64,000 bases of DNA from Myoxocephalus aenaeus (GCA_038501785.1 JBAMJR010000065.1:7554501-7618500); one strand, 5' to 3'. Counted from the stretch's first letter, positions 12,085-23,890 are shown. Numbers and translations: made by a program. The notes: generated from the sequence alone by a model not told the origin.

Positions 12085-13098
12085 TTACATGTTAACATAG
12101 GACCCCTTCTTTGATATCAACTTCACAATTCTTGCATCCATTGAACTTGTGAGTTCTTTGATAGTTTCTGCTTTAATGTCTTTGCAGGATGCCATAATAG
12201 CCTCCCAGAGCACCTGCTTGGATGTGAACTGCCTTCCACCCACATAGATCTTTTGCTTGATGATGCTCCAAAGGTTCTCAATAGGGTTAAGGTCAGGGGA
12301 AGATGGGGGCCACACCATGAGTTTCTCTCCTTTTATGCCCATAGCAGCCAATGACCCAGAGGTATTCTTTGCAGCATGACATGGTGCATTGTCATGCATG
12401 AATATGATTTTGCTACGGAAGGCACGGTTCTTCTTTTTGTACCACAGAAGAAAGTGGTCAGTCAGAAACTCTACATACTTTGCCGAGGTCATTTTCACAC
12501 CGTCAGGGACCCTGAAGGGGCCTACCAGCTCTCTCCCCATGATTCCGGCCCAAAACATGACTCCGCCACCTCCTTGTTGACGTCTCAGCCTTGTTGGGAC
12601 ATGGTGGCCATTCACCAACCATCCACTACTCCATCCATCAGGACCATCAAGGGTTGCACGGCACTCATCCGTAAACAAAACAGTTTGAAAGTTAGTCTTC
12701 ATGTAGTCCTGAGCCCACTGCAACCTTTTTTGCTTATGAGCTTGGTTTAGGGGTGGCCGAATAACAGGTTTAAGGACACTTGCAAACCTCTTGAGCATCC
12801 TACATCTTGAAGTTCGCGAGACTCCAGAGGCACCAGCGGCTTCAAACACCTGTTTGCTGCTATTCAATGGCATTTTAGTGGCTGCTCTCTTAACCCTACG
12901 CATTTGTTTGGCAGAAATCTTCCTTATTTTGCCTTTGTCTGAACGAACCCGCTTGTGCTGTGAATCGGTGACAAATTTCTTCACCGTCCGATGATCACGC
13001 GCAATTCTTTTGGAAATATCCAATGTTGTGATACCTTGACCAAGGTATTGCACTATTTGCCGCTTTTCAGCAGCAGAGAGATCCTTTTTCTTCCCCAT
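12085..13098 (-). CDS. Tc1/mariner-family transposase, DD37E, intact
   Basis: An unbroken 337-codon frame, the usual length for Tc1-like transposases (about 330-350 residues). It starts at the ATG encoding MGKKKDLSAAEKR. Two helix-turn-helix regions for end recognition occupy roughly residues 8-48 (EKRQIVQYL, then ISKRIARDHRTVKKFV) and 58-105. The catalytic RNase-H-fold domain follows: D144 in LFTDECRA, a glycine-rich RRQQGGGGVMFWAG stretch at 172-184, D236 in FMHDNAPCH and E274 in SPDLNPIENLW. Counting residues puts 37 between D236 and E274, so the triad is DD37E and not the commoner DD34E. The enzyme should cut and paste the surrounding element at TA sites in the nucleus. No frameshift, stop or missing catalytic residue is seen. 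Host promoter use and current expression are unknown. Confidence 0.96.
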   Translation of the reverse strand: MGKKKDLSAAEKRQIVQYLGQGITTLDISKRIARDHRTVKKFVTDSQHKRVRSDKGKIRKISAKQMRRVKRAATKMPLNSSKQVFEAAGASGVSRTSRCRMLKRFASVLKPVIRPPLNQAHKQKRLQWAQDYMKTNFQTVLFTDECRATLDGPDGWSSGWLVNGHHVPTRLRRQQGGGGVMFWAGIMGRELVGPFRVPDGVKMTSAKYVEFLTDHFLLWYKKKNRAFRSKIIFMHDNAPCHAAKNTSGSLAAMGIKGEKLMVWPPSSPDLNPIENLWSIIKQKIYVGGRQFTSKQVLWEAIMASCKDIKAETIKELTSSMDARIVKLISKKGSYVNM

Positions 13099-13115
13099 TT
13101 TGCCTGAAACATGTA

Positions 13116-13140
13116 GCTTGCTTAATAATGTGGAACATCC
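13116..13140. repeat. Right inner direct repeat of the transposon
   Basis: CTTAATAATGTGGAACATCC repeats the right terminus core (CCTAATAATGTGGAACGC) 183 bp inside it, completing the IR/DR arrangement. It lies about 20 bp upstream of the transposase start codon, so transposase binding here could also affect its own expression (inference). Confidence 0.8.
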
Positions 13141-13196
13141 TTCTTAAGTAGTTTTCCTTTGATTGGGCTCACCTGGCAAACTAATTATTATTATTA

Positions 13197-13226
13197 CTAT
13201 TTGGATTATTTCAATCATCCAAATAG
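13197..13226. repeat. Perfect 10-bp hairpin inside the transposon
   Basis: CTATTTGGAT and ATCCAAATAG are exact reverse complements separated by 10 bases, lying between the inner and outer right repeats, upstream of the transposase gene. Function unknown. Confidence 0.85.
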
Positions 13227-13296
13227 CCCTGAGACACAATACCATCCATGAGTTTCATTGAAAAACCAAAAAATGAATGTTTATGACCCTTAAATA

Positions 13297-13325
13297 CAAT
13301 TTGCCTAATAATGTGGAACGCGGTG
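13297..13325. repeat. Right terminal inverted repeat (outer)
   Basis: Ends TAATAATGTGGAACGCGGTG and is followed by the TA duplication at 13326-13327. Confidence 0.93.
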
Positions 13326-13327
13326 TA

Positions 13328-13869
13328 TTTCTGAACCCGGCATGTTTGTACATTTCAAACTCAAGGTTTCACTTTGAGGAAAGCCAATGAAGAGGCTCCA
13401 TCTACAGATCCAGGGTCTCACAAGGGGCTCCTTTTGTATAATAATAATGCATGGTTCATTATGAAATTGGAAAACATCGTAATTGAAGATGAAACTGATT
13501 AAATTGCCCGGCGCTACTCTGGAACAACGTGTACATGTGTGCATGTTGTCGTGCATCGTGTCCTCTTCTGGCCAAACGCACAAGGACGCACTCAGAGTCG
13601 CATGTACTTCATTATAGAAGCAGCCGATCAACAGAGAATCATTCAACAACAAGTTGTGCACGTGGATCGGCCTCAGTGCACACGCACGCAAACAACAGCG
13701 TTGACTTTGGAAACATTGACTCTTCAGCTTCACTTTTGCAGTCTGAAAAATCAACTGAAGAGGAGCGCGGCTCTGAGAGGAAGGAGGCCGCGAACAGCAA
13801 CGCGTTGTCTCTAAAACCCCAAACAGAGCAGAGCGCCTTCCCTGATACGGACGAACCAACGAGAATGAG
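13328..13869. other. Unassigned single-copy stretch
   Basis: No exon, RNA gene or repeat is recognised. The 175- and 184-codon open frames overlapping here on opposite strands have no domain, and one of them runs into the repeat array at 13870. Confidence 0.45.
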
Positions 13870-14095
13870 TGAAATTACAGAGATGCAACAGAGAGATGCA
13901 ACAGAGAGGAGCAACAGAGAGGAGCAACAGAGAGGAGCAATAGAGATGCAACAGAGAGATGCAACAGAGAGATGCAACGAGAGATGCAACAGAGAGAAGC
14001 AACAGAGAGATGCAACGAGAGATGCAACAGAGAGAAGCAACAGAGAGAAGCAATAGAGAGAAGCAATAGAGAGGAGCAATAGAGAGGAGCTTTGC
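13870..14095. repeat. 13-bp purine-rich minisatellite
   Basis: About 17 units of AGAGAGATGCAAC with variants AGAGAGGAGCAAC, AGAGAGAAGCAAT and a 12-bp form GAGAGATGCAAC. The minus strand is open in all frames through the array and gives Leu/Ser/Cys-rich nonsense, so it is not treated as coding. Confidence 0.93.
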
Positions 14096-15100
14096 TGAAG
14101 AGGAGGTTAAAAAAACAAACCACTTCCTTTCAGTGAGTGAGAGAGCTGTCCAAGAAACCGCACGAGGTTCATAAAATACCACCCACCCTCTCTCCCTCTC
14201 TCCCTCCCTCCCTCCCTCTCCCTCTCTCTGACACCACCTTGTTTATCTTGCACATGGACTAAGAGGCGAGCGGCGGTGCTCCTCCGGCGCGTTGTGGCGG
14301 CCGAGCGCCCCGACCTGTCGCAGGATGAACACAAAGCCGCGAGACAGACGCGCTGCATTCAACCAGAGTCGCTTTCTTTTCTTTCTTTTTTCTCAGTTAT
14401 TGTTTCCTCCGTTCCTGGAAATGTCATCCAGCGTCATGCTGAGGTAATTGTCTTTCTAAATTAATCCCTGACTTCTTTGCAGAGAAAACCCACAATATTC
14501 AGTCTAGACATCCAAGAGCCTTCGAGGCAGGTTATTAAGTTAGTTCATTGATTACCAAGAAGAAGAAGAAGAAAAAAAAGCGTATTCAAATGCCGCCGAC
14601 AGCTCGCCCGCACATCCGCCCGCCTGTAATGGTTTCATTCTAAATGTCACGGCGTCTCTCCTCGGCCTCGGCATTAACGGCCGCGCAGCTTACGTCTGCC
14701 GGTTAGCGGCCGGGCCATCTGAGAAATTCAATTCACTCGAAAAAATGAAATTTGAGGTTTAGCGCGGGAGCTGTCCAAAAGCGTGCGGCGGGATTACCCG
14801 ACCAGGTGGCGAGTCAAACCCGCCGGAGAGTCAAAGTAATTCACCCGCTGGCTGCGAGCCCAGTCGCAGTCCAGCTCCACGCATCCACGCTGCTGCCTGC
14901 TCGGAGATAAATGTCAGCAGATTATCTGTGTATGAGTTCAAATGCATTTAGACTGTGTGTGTGTGTGTGTGTGTTTTGTCCGCGTGCACGTGGATGTATT
15001 AGTCTGCGCGCACGTGGACATTTGTACATATTTGTCCATTTGATTATGTGCATGTTTGTGTTTGTGAATGTGTGCACAGGTGTGTACTCGTCTGTGTTTG

Positions 15101-15158
<58 letters not shown>

Positions 15159-15437
15159 CCGTGACAGATGGGCAGGGAGTGGCTCGGCTCGTTCTCCGTG
15201 CCACCTGAGAAGCGCGAGGGCGGGATGTGCAGCATCCGCGCTCGCCACCGTAAAAAAATAAAGAAATAAAGAAATAAAGAAAGGTCGGCTAATTGCTGAT
15301 GCTTAAGTTGTTTCAGCACGCCAAAAGAACAACAACAAAAGGAGCGAGGTTTCTGTTTCGGGATCTTGTCAAAACGATGAGCGTCACCTTTCACTGGTTG
15401 AACTCACAGATCCGATCAGATGATTCATGTTCCTGCT
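14096..15437. other. Single-copy DNA with microsatellites; no gene seen
   Basis: Contains pyrimidine-rich CTCC runs near 14185-14230 and GT tracts. A complex GC-rich patch at 14600-14760 ends in AAATTCAATTCACTCG-type sequence and might be a non-coding regulatory element. No exon is recognised. Confidence 0.45.
15104..15157. repeat. (GT)27 microsatellite
   Basis: A perfect GT tract of about 54 bp. A shorter GT tract lies at 14955-14974. Confidence 0.96.
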
Positions 15438-16802
15438 GTGAGGCTGCAGACGAGAGGCTGCAAACCTTCGTGAGGCTGCAGCCGTGAGGCTGCAGACGTG
15501 AGGCTCCAGACGTGAGGCTGCAGACGAGAGGCTGCAAATCTTCGTGAGGCTGCAGACGTGAGGCTGCAGACGTGAGGCTGCAGACGAGAGGCTGCAGACG
15601 TGAGGCTGCAGACGTGTGGCTGCAGACGTGAGGCTGCAGACGTGAGGCTGCAGACGAGAGGCTGCAGACGAGAGGCTGCAGACGAGAGGCTGCAGACGTG
15701 TGGCTGCAGACGAGAGGCTGCAGACGAGAGGCTGCAGACGAGAGGCTGCAGACGTGTGGCTGCAGACGTGAGGCTGCAGACGAGAGGCTGCAGACGTGTG
15801 GCTGCAGACCTCCGTGAGGCTGCAGACGTGAGGCTGCAGACGAGAGGCTGCAGACGAGAGGCTGCAAACCTCCGTGAGGCTGCAGACGAGAGGCTGCAGC
15901 CGAGAGGCTGCAAGCCTCCGTGAGGCTGCAGACGAGAGGCTGCAGACGTGATGCTGCAGACGAGAGGCTGCAAACCTCCGTGTGGCTGCAGACGAGAGGC
16001 TGCAAACCTCCGTGAGGCTGCAGACGAGAGGCTGCAGACGTGAGGCTGCAGACGAGAGGCTGCAAACCTCCGTGAGGCTGCAGACGAGAGGCTGCAGACG
16101 TGATGCTGCAGACGAGAGGCTGCAAACCTTCGTGAGGCTGCAGACGAGAGGCTGCAAACCTTCGTGAGGCTGCAGACGAGAGGCTGCAGACGTGATGCTG
16201 CAGACGAGAGGCTGCAAACCTTCGTGAGGCTGCAGACGAGAGGCTGCAAACCTTCGTGAGGCTGCAGACGAGAGGCTGCAGACGTGATGCTGCAGACGAG
16301 AGGCTGCAAACCTCCGTGTGGCTGCAGACGAGAGGCTGCAAACCTCCGTGAGGCTGCAGACGAGAGGCTGCAGACGAGAGGCTGCAGACGTGAGGCTGCA
16401 GACGAGAGGCTGCAAACCTTCGTGAGGCTGCAGACGAGAGGCTGCAGACGAGAGGCTGCAAACCTTCGTGAGGCTGCAGACGAGAGGCTGCAGACGAGAG
16501 GCTGCAAACCTTCGTGAGGCTGCAGACGAGAGGCTGCAAACCTTCGTGAGGCTGCAGACGAGAGGCTGCAAACCTTCGTGAGGCTGCAGACGAGAGGCTG
16601 CAAACCTCCGTGAGGCTGCAGACGAGAGGCTGCAAACCTCCGTGAGGCTGCAGACGTGAGGCTGCAGACGTGAGGCTGCAGACGAGAGGCTGCAGACGAG
16701 AGGCTGCAGACGTGAGGCTGCAGACGTGAGGCTGCAGACGAGAGGCTGCAGACGAGAGGCTGCAAACCTTCGTGAGGCTGCAGACGTGAGGCTGCAGAAG
16801 TG
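15438..16802. repeat. 14/18-bp minisatellite with higher-order repeats
   Basis: A 1.37-kb array of two interleaved unit types: a 14-mer AGGCTGCAGACGAG (or ...ACGTG) and an 18-mer AGGCTGCAAACCTTCGTG (or ...CTCCGTG). The left part to about 15800 is mostly 14-mers; the rest mixes both. The rare GACGTGATGC variant sits at 15945, 16097, 16189 and 16281, spacings 152, 92 and 92 bp; 92 bp equals four 14-mers plus two 18-mers. All three minus-strand frames are open for 481-522 codons across the array because no unit has a stop codon, so those frames are not genes. CTGCAG recurs in most units. Confidence 0.96.
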
Positions 16803-17538
16803 AGAAACGGAGAAATGATACTGCAAAACGCGTAATTTGCAGAGGCCAGAATGAAACACCACTCGAGCAAAGCGACATCTAAAATCAGATAAAAATCTGG
16901 AGTGTTTTGTTGTTGTAGTTTTTTGGCGGTTCAACAAGACGAGCTGACTCATGAATAAGGGTTATAGGTGAACACGAGAGGGGAAAAGGTGCCGGCAGCA
17001 CCAGTAACTCCAGTGGGTCCATTTACCGCCCCGCATCACCTGTTCGTCACCTGCTGCCCGGAAGGTGACGGAGGGTTCAGGGAACACATCACACAGGTTG
17101 TGATTCTTAGAGATTCAAAAGGGTTTCGTGGGTAAACGCATCCAAATCTCAGCAGTATGGAGAAGAATGCAAACGCGTGATTTGACTTGTAAATGAAGGA
17201 TTGCGACGCTCCCGGAGTAGAAGCGCGGGGAGCTGACGAGCACATGCGAGCGAGCTGAACATGCGTGCTGCGCGGCTCGGATGTTCTATACATGCGGGAA
17301 TCTGATGCCAGCACCTGTGGAAAGGAGACACGGTGTCCCAGCATGGAGAGAGAATAAAACCCAACCCCACCCACAGGCTTTTGACTCGGCGACACTGGAT
17401 CAACGGAACTGTACACTCGTGGCGTGCAGGTTCAGATGAGTTGACGGGAACATTGAGTGACGCTGCAGAAAAGGCGTGCGTCAAAGTGCACAAAGCTCTT
17501 ACCTCGGTGGTCAGTCGTTTGCATTTCATCCTGGCTTT

Positions 17539-17564
17539 CACACACACACACACACACACACACA
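17539..17564. repeat. (CA)13 microsatellite
   Basis: A perfect CA tract. Confidence 0.93.
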
Positions 17565-18789
17565 TGCAGCTCTCAGGGAACTCTGTAATCAGAACAGATC
17601 ATCTGTGCTTCCCCCATATCTCCGCCAACAACAAAAAAAAAGGCCAGAACACATCCACCGAGGGGCCCGAACACTCCGGAGAGGGAGACGCGGCTTTAAA
17701 AAGAAAGGTCCCGCGAGACGGGGGGGTTAGCCAAATCCCGCGGAAGGGAAATCCGCGTGGCCGGTGCCGATGCATGCGTGCGTCAGGGACGACATGGGGA
17801 GGAGCCTCGGGAGTCGAAGAGAGGAAAAATCCCCCGAAGGAGGTGCACGGTTTCGCTCGTCTATGCAAACCCGAAGTTAGATTTTCATGTGACCAGCTTA
17901 ACCACTAAAAGGCTTAGTAGTGTAATCCTTTAGGCAAATGAAGTATCTAACTCAAGGCTTAGGCCGGCCAGAGGAATCAAAGGGAGTTTAGAGTACGGCG
18001 GCCCTTGCCGGGCTCTCAGGAAAGGCCAGGAGGGCACAGTGTCGGCTCAGGAATGCACCGGCGGACTGAGAGCCTTCTGCGCCAGTAAGGATTAATCATC
18101 TCGGTGGCTACTTTGCACCCTTCGCGCGACCAGCGTCCACGTTTTCCACCGACTTAAGAGAAGAAGGGAGCTGCCGGTGATGGTAACCAGACAGGTTTCA
18201 TTAGCGCCGGCATTTCCCCCCCTCAGAAGGGTCACAATAACCACCAATAATCAAACGAGATGTTCGTATCTGTCGCCTGATGTCTGTGCAGACATCTTAA
18301 CTGGCGGCATAACATGGTGACTCTGATGGAAGCTTTGATGCTTGACTATTAAACTAAACCATATCCCGCTGGGCATCGCAGTGAGACGTCTTCAGCCGAG
18401 CAGCAGATAAAAAAAAAAGAGCGGCCTCTTTGCATCGGATCACACATGAAGTGACTGGCAGATCAAAGTGGAGCTGAATAACGCCTCGCATCTGTTTTCA
18501 CACATTAGCACACAGCGGGATAAACACCAACAGACGGACTAGCCGTTTGGAACACATTCACACGGAAGAGAAACATGATTTCACCCCAAAAAAAAAAGGC
18601 TCAAAAACATGAGGTCAGCGCTGCAGCTGCGTCGTCTTTCAGTCTTTTTTTCTTTCTTTTTTTCTGTGGATTTGTTAATGAATCATCGGGTCAGGGCCGC
18701 GAAGATGAACCGATACGAGAGGGAGGGATTCGGCTCCAGATCTGATCCGAATCCTGCATGAAATCAGGAAATAAATCGATACAGCTGTC

Positions 18790-18806
18790 AAAAAAAAAAA
18801 AAAAAA
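18790..18806 (+). repeat. (A)17 tract
   Basis: A homopolymer run with no recognised retroposon body upstream. Confidence 0.85.
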
Positions 18807-19658
18807 GAATTCGCTCGCCGCAGTCGGCTCCCGGGTCCAAAACATTCCCACGCCGAACGAAATGTGACACGAACGTGAAGGAAAAAAAGCACAAACGACC
18901 CTTCCTAAGTCCCGCCCCTCTCCACTCTGTGCACCAATAGCACCGGTTGCCAGAGTCTGAGCTTGATCATTTACAAAAATCCATTTCATTTCACTAAAAG
19001 TCAATTTGTGTCGACTCTGATTGAGACCAAAAAAGAAAGAAAAAAAAACACACACACACACGCAATATAATTACATAATAACAATATGCGTCTTTGGCAG
19101 CCGAGGTACATTCTTCGGGCTTTGAATCACTATCAGGTGACATTCAGCCAAGTAGTACCACGGCAGTCTCACCTTTCCACCTGACTTGGCAGCCGGCGCG
19201 CGCTGGGCCACGCCCATCCTGCGTGGAGGAGATAATGAAGTCATTCTTTTCTCGGCTGGCGGCGTTATCAAAAAAGAAACCGGAAGAGAAGTCGGTGTCA
19301 ACGGTCGTCTCGCGACCGCCGCGACGTCACGGATCAAAGGTCGGGCCGATAGAGACGGTCCTCGGGTGCGGCCTTCACGAGGCCAAATAATGTGCACTAA
19401 TAATGCACTCTTCCATAACTCAGATCTGCAATGAAGTACTAATTTCCCTTCGAGCAACGCCACCGGTTTGTTATCGGTACCGGCCGCGGCGTGTTCTGTG
19501 TGGCCGTGCATCTCATCCTCCGGCTAATCCACACGCCAAGACGGCCCCCAGCCGCCCGGGGGGCCAGATAAATAATGCACCGGCACAGGCGGAGCAGATA
19601 AGAGGTCCAGCTGCTCGGAGTCGGGGGGGGTTAGACCTGACAGCACTCGAGCTCATCC

Positions 19659-19660
19659 AC

Positions 19661-19693
<33 letters not shown>

Positions 19694-19694
19694 T
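19659..19694. repeat. Compound (TG)n(AG)n microsatellite
   Basis: A short TG tract passes directly into an AG tract. Confidence 0.9.
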
Positions 19695-21436
19695 GTGTGC
19701 TGACATCGATCGTCCGGCCGGATTCGTGGTCCTCTTTGCTTATTTTATGATCGGATTGATCCAGAGTTCATACCGGGTTTTAGACTTTTTTACTCAGGTG
19801 CAGTTCAGTGTCTTTCTGCTGGCGTTTAGACAGCTTTATAGGATGAATAACTTTGAGAAAACCTTTTAGAAAAATGAAGAAATCCACCCGAAAGAAAGGT
19901 GACGAAACTCTTTTTTTGTACAGGGATCATAACTCAGGTGTTTTATCTGCACTAGTGTGAAAACACACCCTTTAAATGGTTGCATTGCACACATGTTGCC
20001 CCACATTTATTGCGGCTGCCATGAGCACACCGCGAGTAAACGTCATTATTTTAAGTTATTTGCTCCAGCAAACATAAGATAAGCTGGGAAGGGGAACATG
20101 AGCCGCTCTCATCGATACTCCTGACGATGTCACGGAGACACAAGGACCGACATTTCAAGTGCATTCAACCATGAGTACAAACATTCAACCATGAGTACAA
20201 TTTCTTCAAAAAAGCCAACCTACAAAGTGCTTTAGGTAAGTGCCATGTAAGTGCTACTAAAGTGCTCCTTTCTTTATTCAAGGTATAGTCGGAAAAATAT
20301 GTGTTTTTAGGCAAAGACGTATGAGGCCGTACGGACAGGAAGAGAGAAAGAGAGAAAGAACATCAGTGTGTGAACATCAGAAGAGTTCGACGTGAACTCA
20401 AGACGTGTAATGGATTAATTCTTATTGGATTGACTATAAATAGAATGACTTCCTGCTGGAAGGAAAACTAATTGTTTGTCTGCTGACTTGCATAGCGGCA
20501 TTAAGGCTACAAACAAGCCATAACACATCAAACATTCCTTTTGAAGCTCATGTCTCAAGTATAGTAGTGATATATATATATATATATATGTATATATGCA
20601 TAGTTAGCCTTAGCTTAGCATACAGGCTGGGTCCAGAATGATGCTCACCAGCGAATACGTTTCATCTGCAGACTTCTTTTCTCGCTTAATTACTTCTCCT
20701 CCTCAAGGACAATGTACAAAAGAAAAGAAAGGAGCTCAAACAAAAAGACGACTGGCTGCTTTCCATCGGCGCTCCCCGGGCAGAAACGCTACAAACTACA
20801 AACAAGAAATGTATCAATTAAACAAATGAGATACATAGTTTTAATAAATCATCTTCAGAGGCTCTCGGACGGACTCATGGAGATGCCGGTCCCCTCGGTC
20901 CCGATGCTTAATCTTCGCAAATAAAAGAAGAAGAAACTAAATAAATCTCTCTTGTAAATATGACAGCATCTCCCAAAAACTACACGCCCAACCGCCGTTA
21001 ATCTTTTTTGGACACATTTTGAGGTTTTTGAGGTGAAGCTTCACATTTGACCGTTTGTTGAGGCGTTCACCTTCAGCTCAGTTTACTTTTATTATGTTTT
21101 CTCCTTTAGAGCAGCAACAGTTTGTCGATTCCCACGATGAATCGGCATCTATTATTCATCATTTTAAGCGTTTTTATACATTTTTTAAGAGAAAATGCCC
21201 GTAAACCTGCTCTCCTTTGTTCTCGTAGAGCCTAGGAACGCATCGCTAGTAAAGGACGGTTTGTAGAGATGCGTTCCATTAATGCTCATTCCAGGTTTAA
21301 TCCAATTCATTGTTCCTCCGCGGCTCTGTGTGTAGAATAAGTCATTTCCACACAGGATTAATCCAGAGTGTGCTTTACTTTCACAGCAATCTGCTGGTTT
21401 GCATAGTTTAAAAGCTTAGCTGTTACACGCGGACTC

Positions 21437-21437
<1 letters not shown>

Positions 21438-21480
<43 letters not shown>
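21438..21480. repeat. (AC)21 microsatellite
   Basis: A perfect AC tract of about 43 bp. Confidence 0.96.
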
Positions 21481-21482
<2 letters not shown>

Positions 21483-23464
21483 GTTGTAACCGAGCCAATG
21501 TGGAGATTGATCGGCTGGGCCGTGTCCAAATTAAAGCCCGTCCTCTGCAGACATGCCAAGCATAATAACTCTCTCCTCTCTTTGCACTTTTTCTTGGCCC
21601 GGGGAAAAAGTGGGGAGGCAGAGAGGAGGGAAACAAAAAAACACAAACGCATGAGAGGAAGAGAAAGCAAGAGGAAGAAAAAGAGGTGCAATTGGATAAT
21701 GTCTTGACACCCTTTTGCAGGAGAAGAAAAAAGAAAAAAGGAAAAAAGAAAAAGGACTGCCTGGCTCTCAGATGTCTGACCCATTTTCTGCTCTCGCTCT
21801 CTCGCTCCTGCTTTCTCTCTGGTTTCCTTCCTGCCGCTAATCTACAGTAAAGGAGCTCTCTGGCTCTGTGGATTCACTGGAGCTGCACGGCGAGAACGCA
21901 GAGCCACAGGACCCGGACCGGCGCGCCGAAACACGACACACACACGGACACACACCGACCCACACCGACCCACACGCCCATCCCGGACGCACAACTCGGA
22001 ACAACTGGAACGGGAAGAAGAAGAAAAAAACAACTGACAACGATTTTTATATTCTCTATGTGGGCTTTTATGGAAATGTGTGTGTCTGTGTGTGTTAGTG
22101 TGAGACGGGCCTGTGTACTGTACGTGTTCAACAGCATAATGAGAGGCCTGTGCTCCAACAGAGACACTCCGATAATCAATTATTCACTGGCTGGAAACAC
22201 ACTGGTGCACATTTCTAATAATAAAATCCGTTCACAGCTGTCACATGCAAAGATGTAGGATATAAATATATAAATGTTTTGTTTGTTGCATTTTTCAAAT
22301 TGAGCCACATTAGTCAGCGATGATGGCGAACGATGAGGGGAGATTTCCCGCCAGTAGCATTGGTGCAATTTTTTTTTGTCGCATTTTCCCGTTATATCAT
22401 AATTAGTAATCTATGACTTTCTACATTGGAGCATACGCGGTGCAAAAAGACAGTATGGCGTCTCTGCATGTTTAAACTTCTTCCTTTAAAAAAAAAAAAG
22501 GGTCTTTTGGGCTTTAAAAACCCAAATGGGCTGAATGCTTTTTGAATAAAATATCTCATTTCGACTAATATTGCAACAGAGATATGATTTGCAGTATTAG
22601 GAGGGAATGATCGCTTTCCAACATCATTATTTCTCCTTCATTAAAAAACTTTTTTTTTGGGAAGATCTGTGCCAAACAAAGTGTGCATGTGGAGGTTAAA
22701 CAGATTAAAATGTGCAGCGCTACTTTCCATTCACCTCCATTGTTTTAGCTTGCAGGCACACGTCCCACAGGACCTCAAATCATTTATTTAATATATAAAC
22801 TTATCCTGACGCAATTTCAGTCCCGAATGATTTTTTTTTGGGTGGCACGCGTGGTTACCGTGGCAGTGTCTGCTTCCACAATAAAAGCCCTCCGCGTTTC
22901 TCCAGCTGAACACTTTTAAATGTGGAAGCAGCGGCCGCATTAAAAGTGCAACGCGGCTCCGTGAGGTCGATGCCGATGAGAATCGAGTTACAGTGACGCC
23001 GGATTAGGGGCCGCGTCGATCACCGGGAATCCCGTTTGCATGCGAAGGCAACACGAGGAGCACCCAGTACGAATATGATGGAAAGAAAAAATGTTCAAAA
23101 CCACGGGGGGTAAGATTGCATATATAAAAAAAGAAAGAACGGATGAACCAAAACGGCACTTAAGTGAGAGAGGAGATATGTTTTCTTTGTGATGTGAGCG
23201 AACGGATTCTTTTAATATCGCACTGAAATATATATGCAAAGGAATCAAACGGCTCGGAAATCACTGGGAAATCTTAATGTTCGCGAGAGGAAATGATAAA
23301 CGTGAATATATATATATGCAGTCGGCGGGGGTGAGACAGGCAGAGCAGACAGACACGGTCTGAGGTCAAACACAAGGGGAAGGACTCAGGAGGCAAAGGG
23401 TCACCTGCGGTCAGCTAATCCCCCTCCGTGTCAGATAAGGGTCTGCCAACACACTCCAGCTGAG

Positions 23465-23470
23465 CACACA

Positions 23471-23524
<54 letters not shown>
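23465..23524. repeat. (CA)n microsatellite, about 60 bp
   Basis: A CA tract with one CCC interruption near its left end. Confidence 0.95.
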
Positions 23525-23527
<3 letters not shown>

Positions 23528-23617
23528 ACAGGAATGATACACACAAAATCAGTCTCAGTCAAACACATTGCACCATCTCTCCCTTTATGCTAGTTCCTCG
23601 CTCTAATGTTATTGTCT

Positions 23618-23618
<1 letters not shown>

Positions 23619-23675
<57 letters not shown>
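23619..23675. repeat. (AG)28 microsatellite
   Basis: A perfect AG tract, a polypurine mirror repeat able in principle to form triplex DNA. It lies 95 bp from the preceding CA tract. Confidence 0.96.
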
Positions 23676-23679
<4 letters not shown>

Positions 23680-23890
23680 GGTCAGCGCTGCCCTCCTTGG
23701 CTGACAAGAGGACTACAGATGTGAAAGTAGAGCTCTCTCTCTGGAGCCCGTCCAACCTGGACAAGGGTCAGGGACACGGCAGAGAACACAAGCAGCGTTT
23801 GGGAGCCTCTCCTCGGGGCCGCGGCCAGCGAGTCACTCCACCGGCGTCCCCGGCGTACTTTTGCGACACGTTGTCATTAGGGGATCACCA

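Larger units (their letters stand above)
11746..13325 (-). mobile_element. Complete Tc1/mariner transposon, DD37E type
   Basis: A 1,580-bp element flanked by TA on both sides. The left end begins CACCGCGTTCCACATTATTA. The right end, reverse-complemented, begins with the same 20 bases; the two termini match over about 29 bp with two differences. Each end also has an inner copy of the terminal motif (left about 11921-11947, right about 13116-13140), placed 173 and 183 bp inside the outer copy, giving an IR/DR arrangement like that of Sleeping Beauty-type elements. A single intact transposase gene fills the centre in minus orientation. The near-identical ends, clean TA duplication and unbroken frame suggest a recent insertion, possibly still able to move. 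The DD37E spacing fits the vertebrate TRT-type clade, an assignment to be tested by similarity search. Confidence 0.95.
16803..23890. other. Single-copy DNA with microsatellites; no gene seen
   Basis: A 7-kb stretch without a recognisable exon or RNA gene. It holds CA, GA, TA and poly-A tracts. A GC-rich patch at 21840-22010 contains repeated CACCGACCCACA words. A 19-bp direct repeat (CATTCAACCATGAGTACAA) lies at 20162-20200. Open frames here are short and domainless. Confidence 0.5.

Noticed and set aside
15384..16952. 522-, 495- and 481-codon minus-strand open frames
   Set aside because: Three overlapping frames open together through a 14/18-bp array encode cyclic permutations of the same simple repeat. 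They are not genes.
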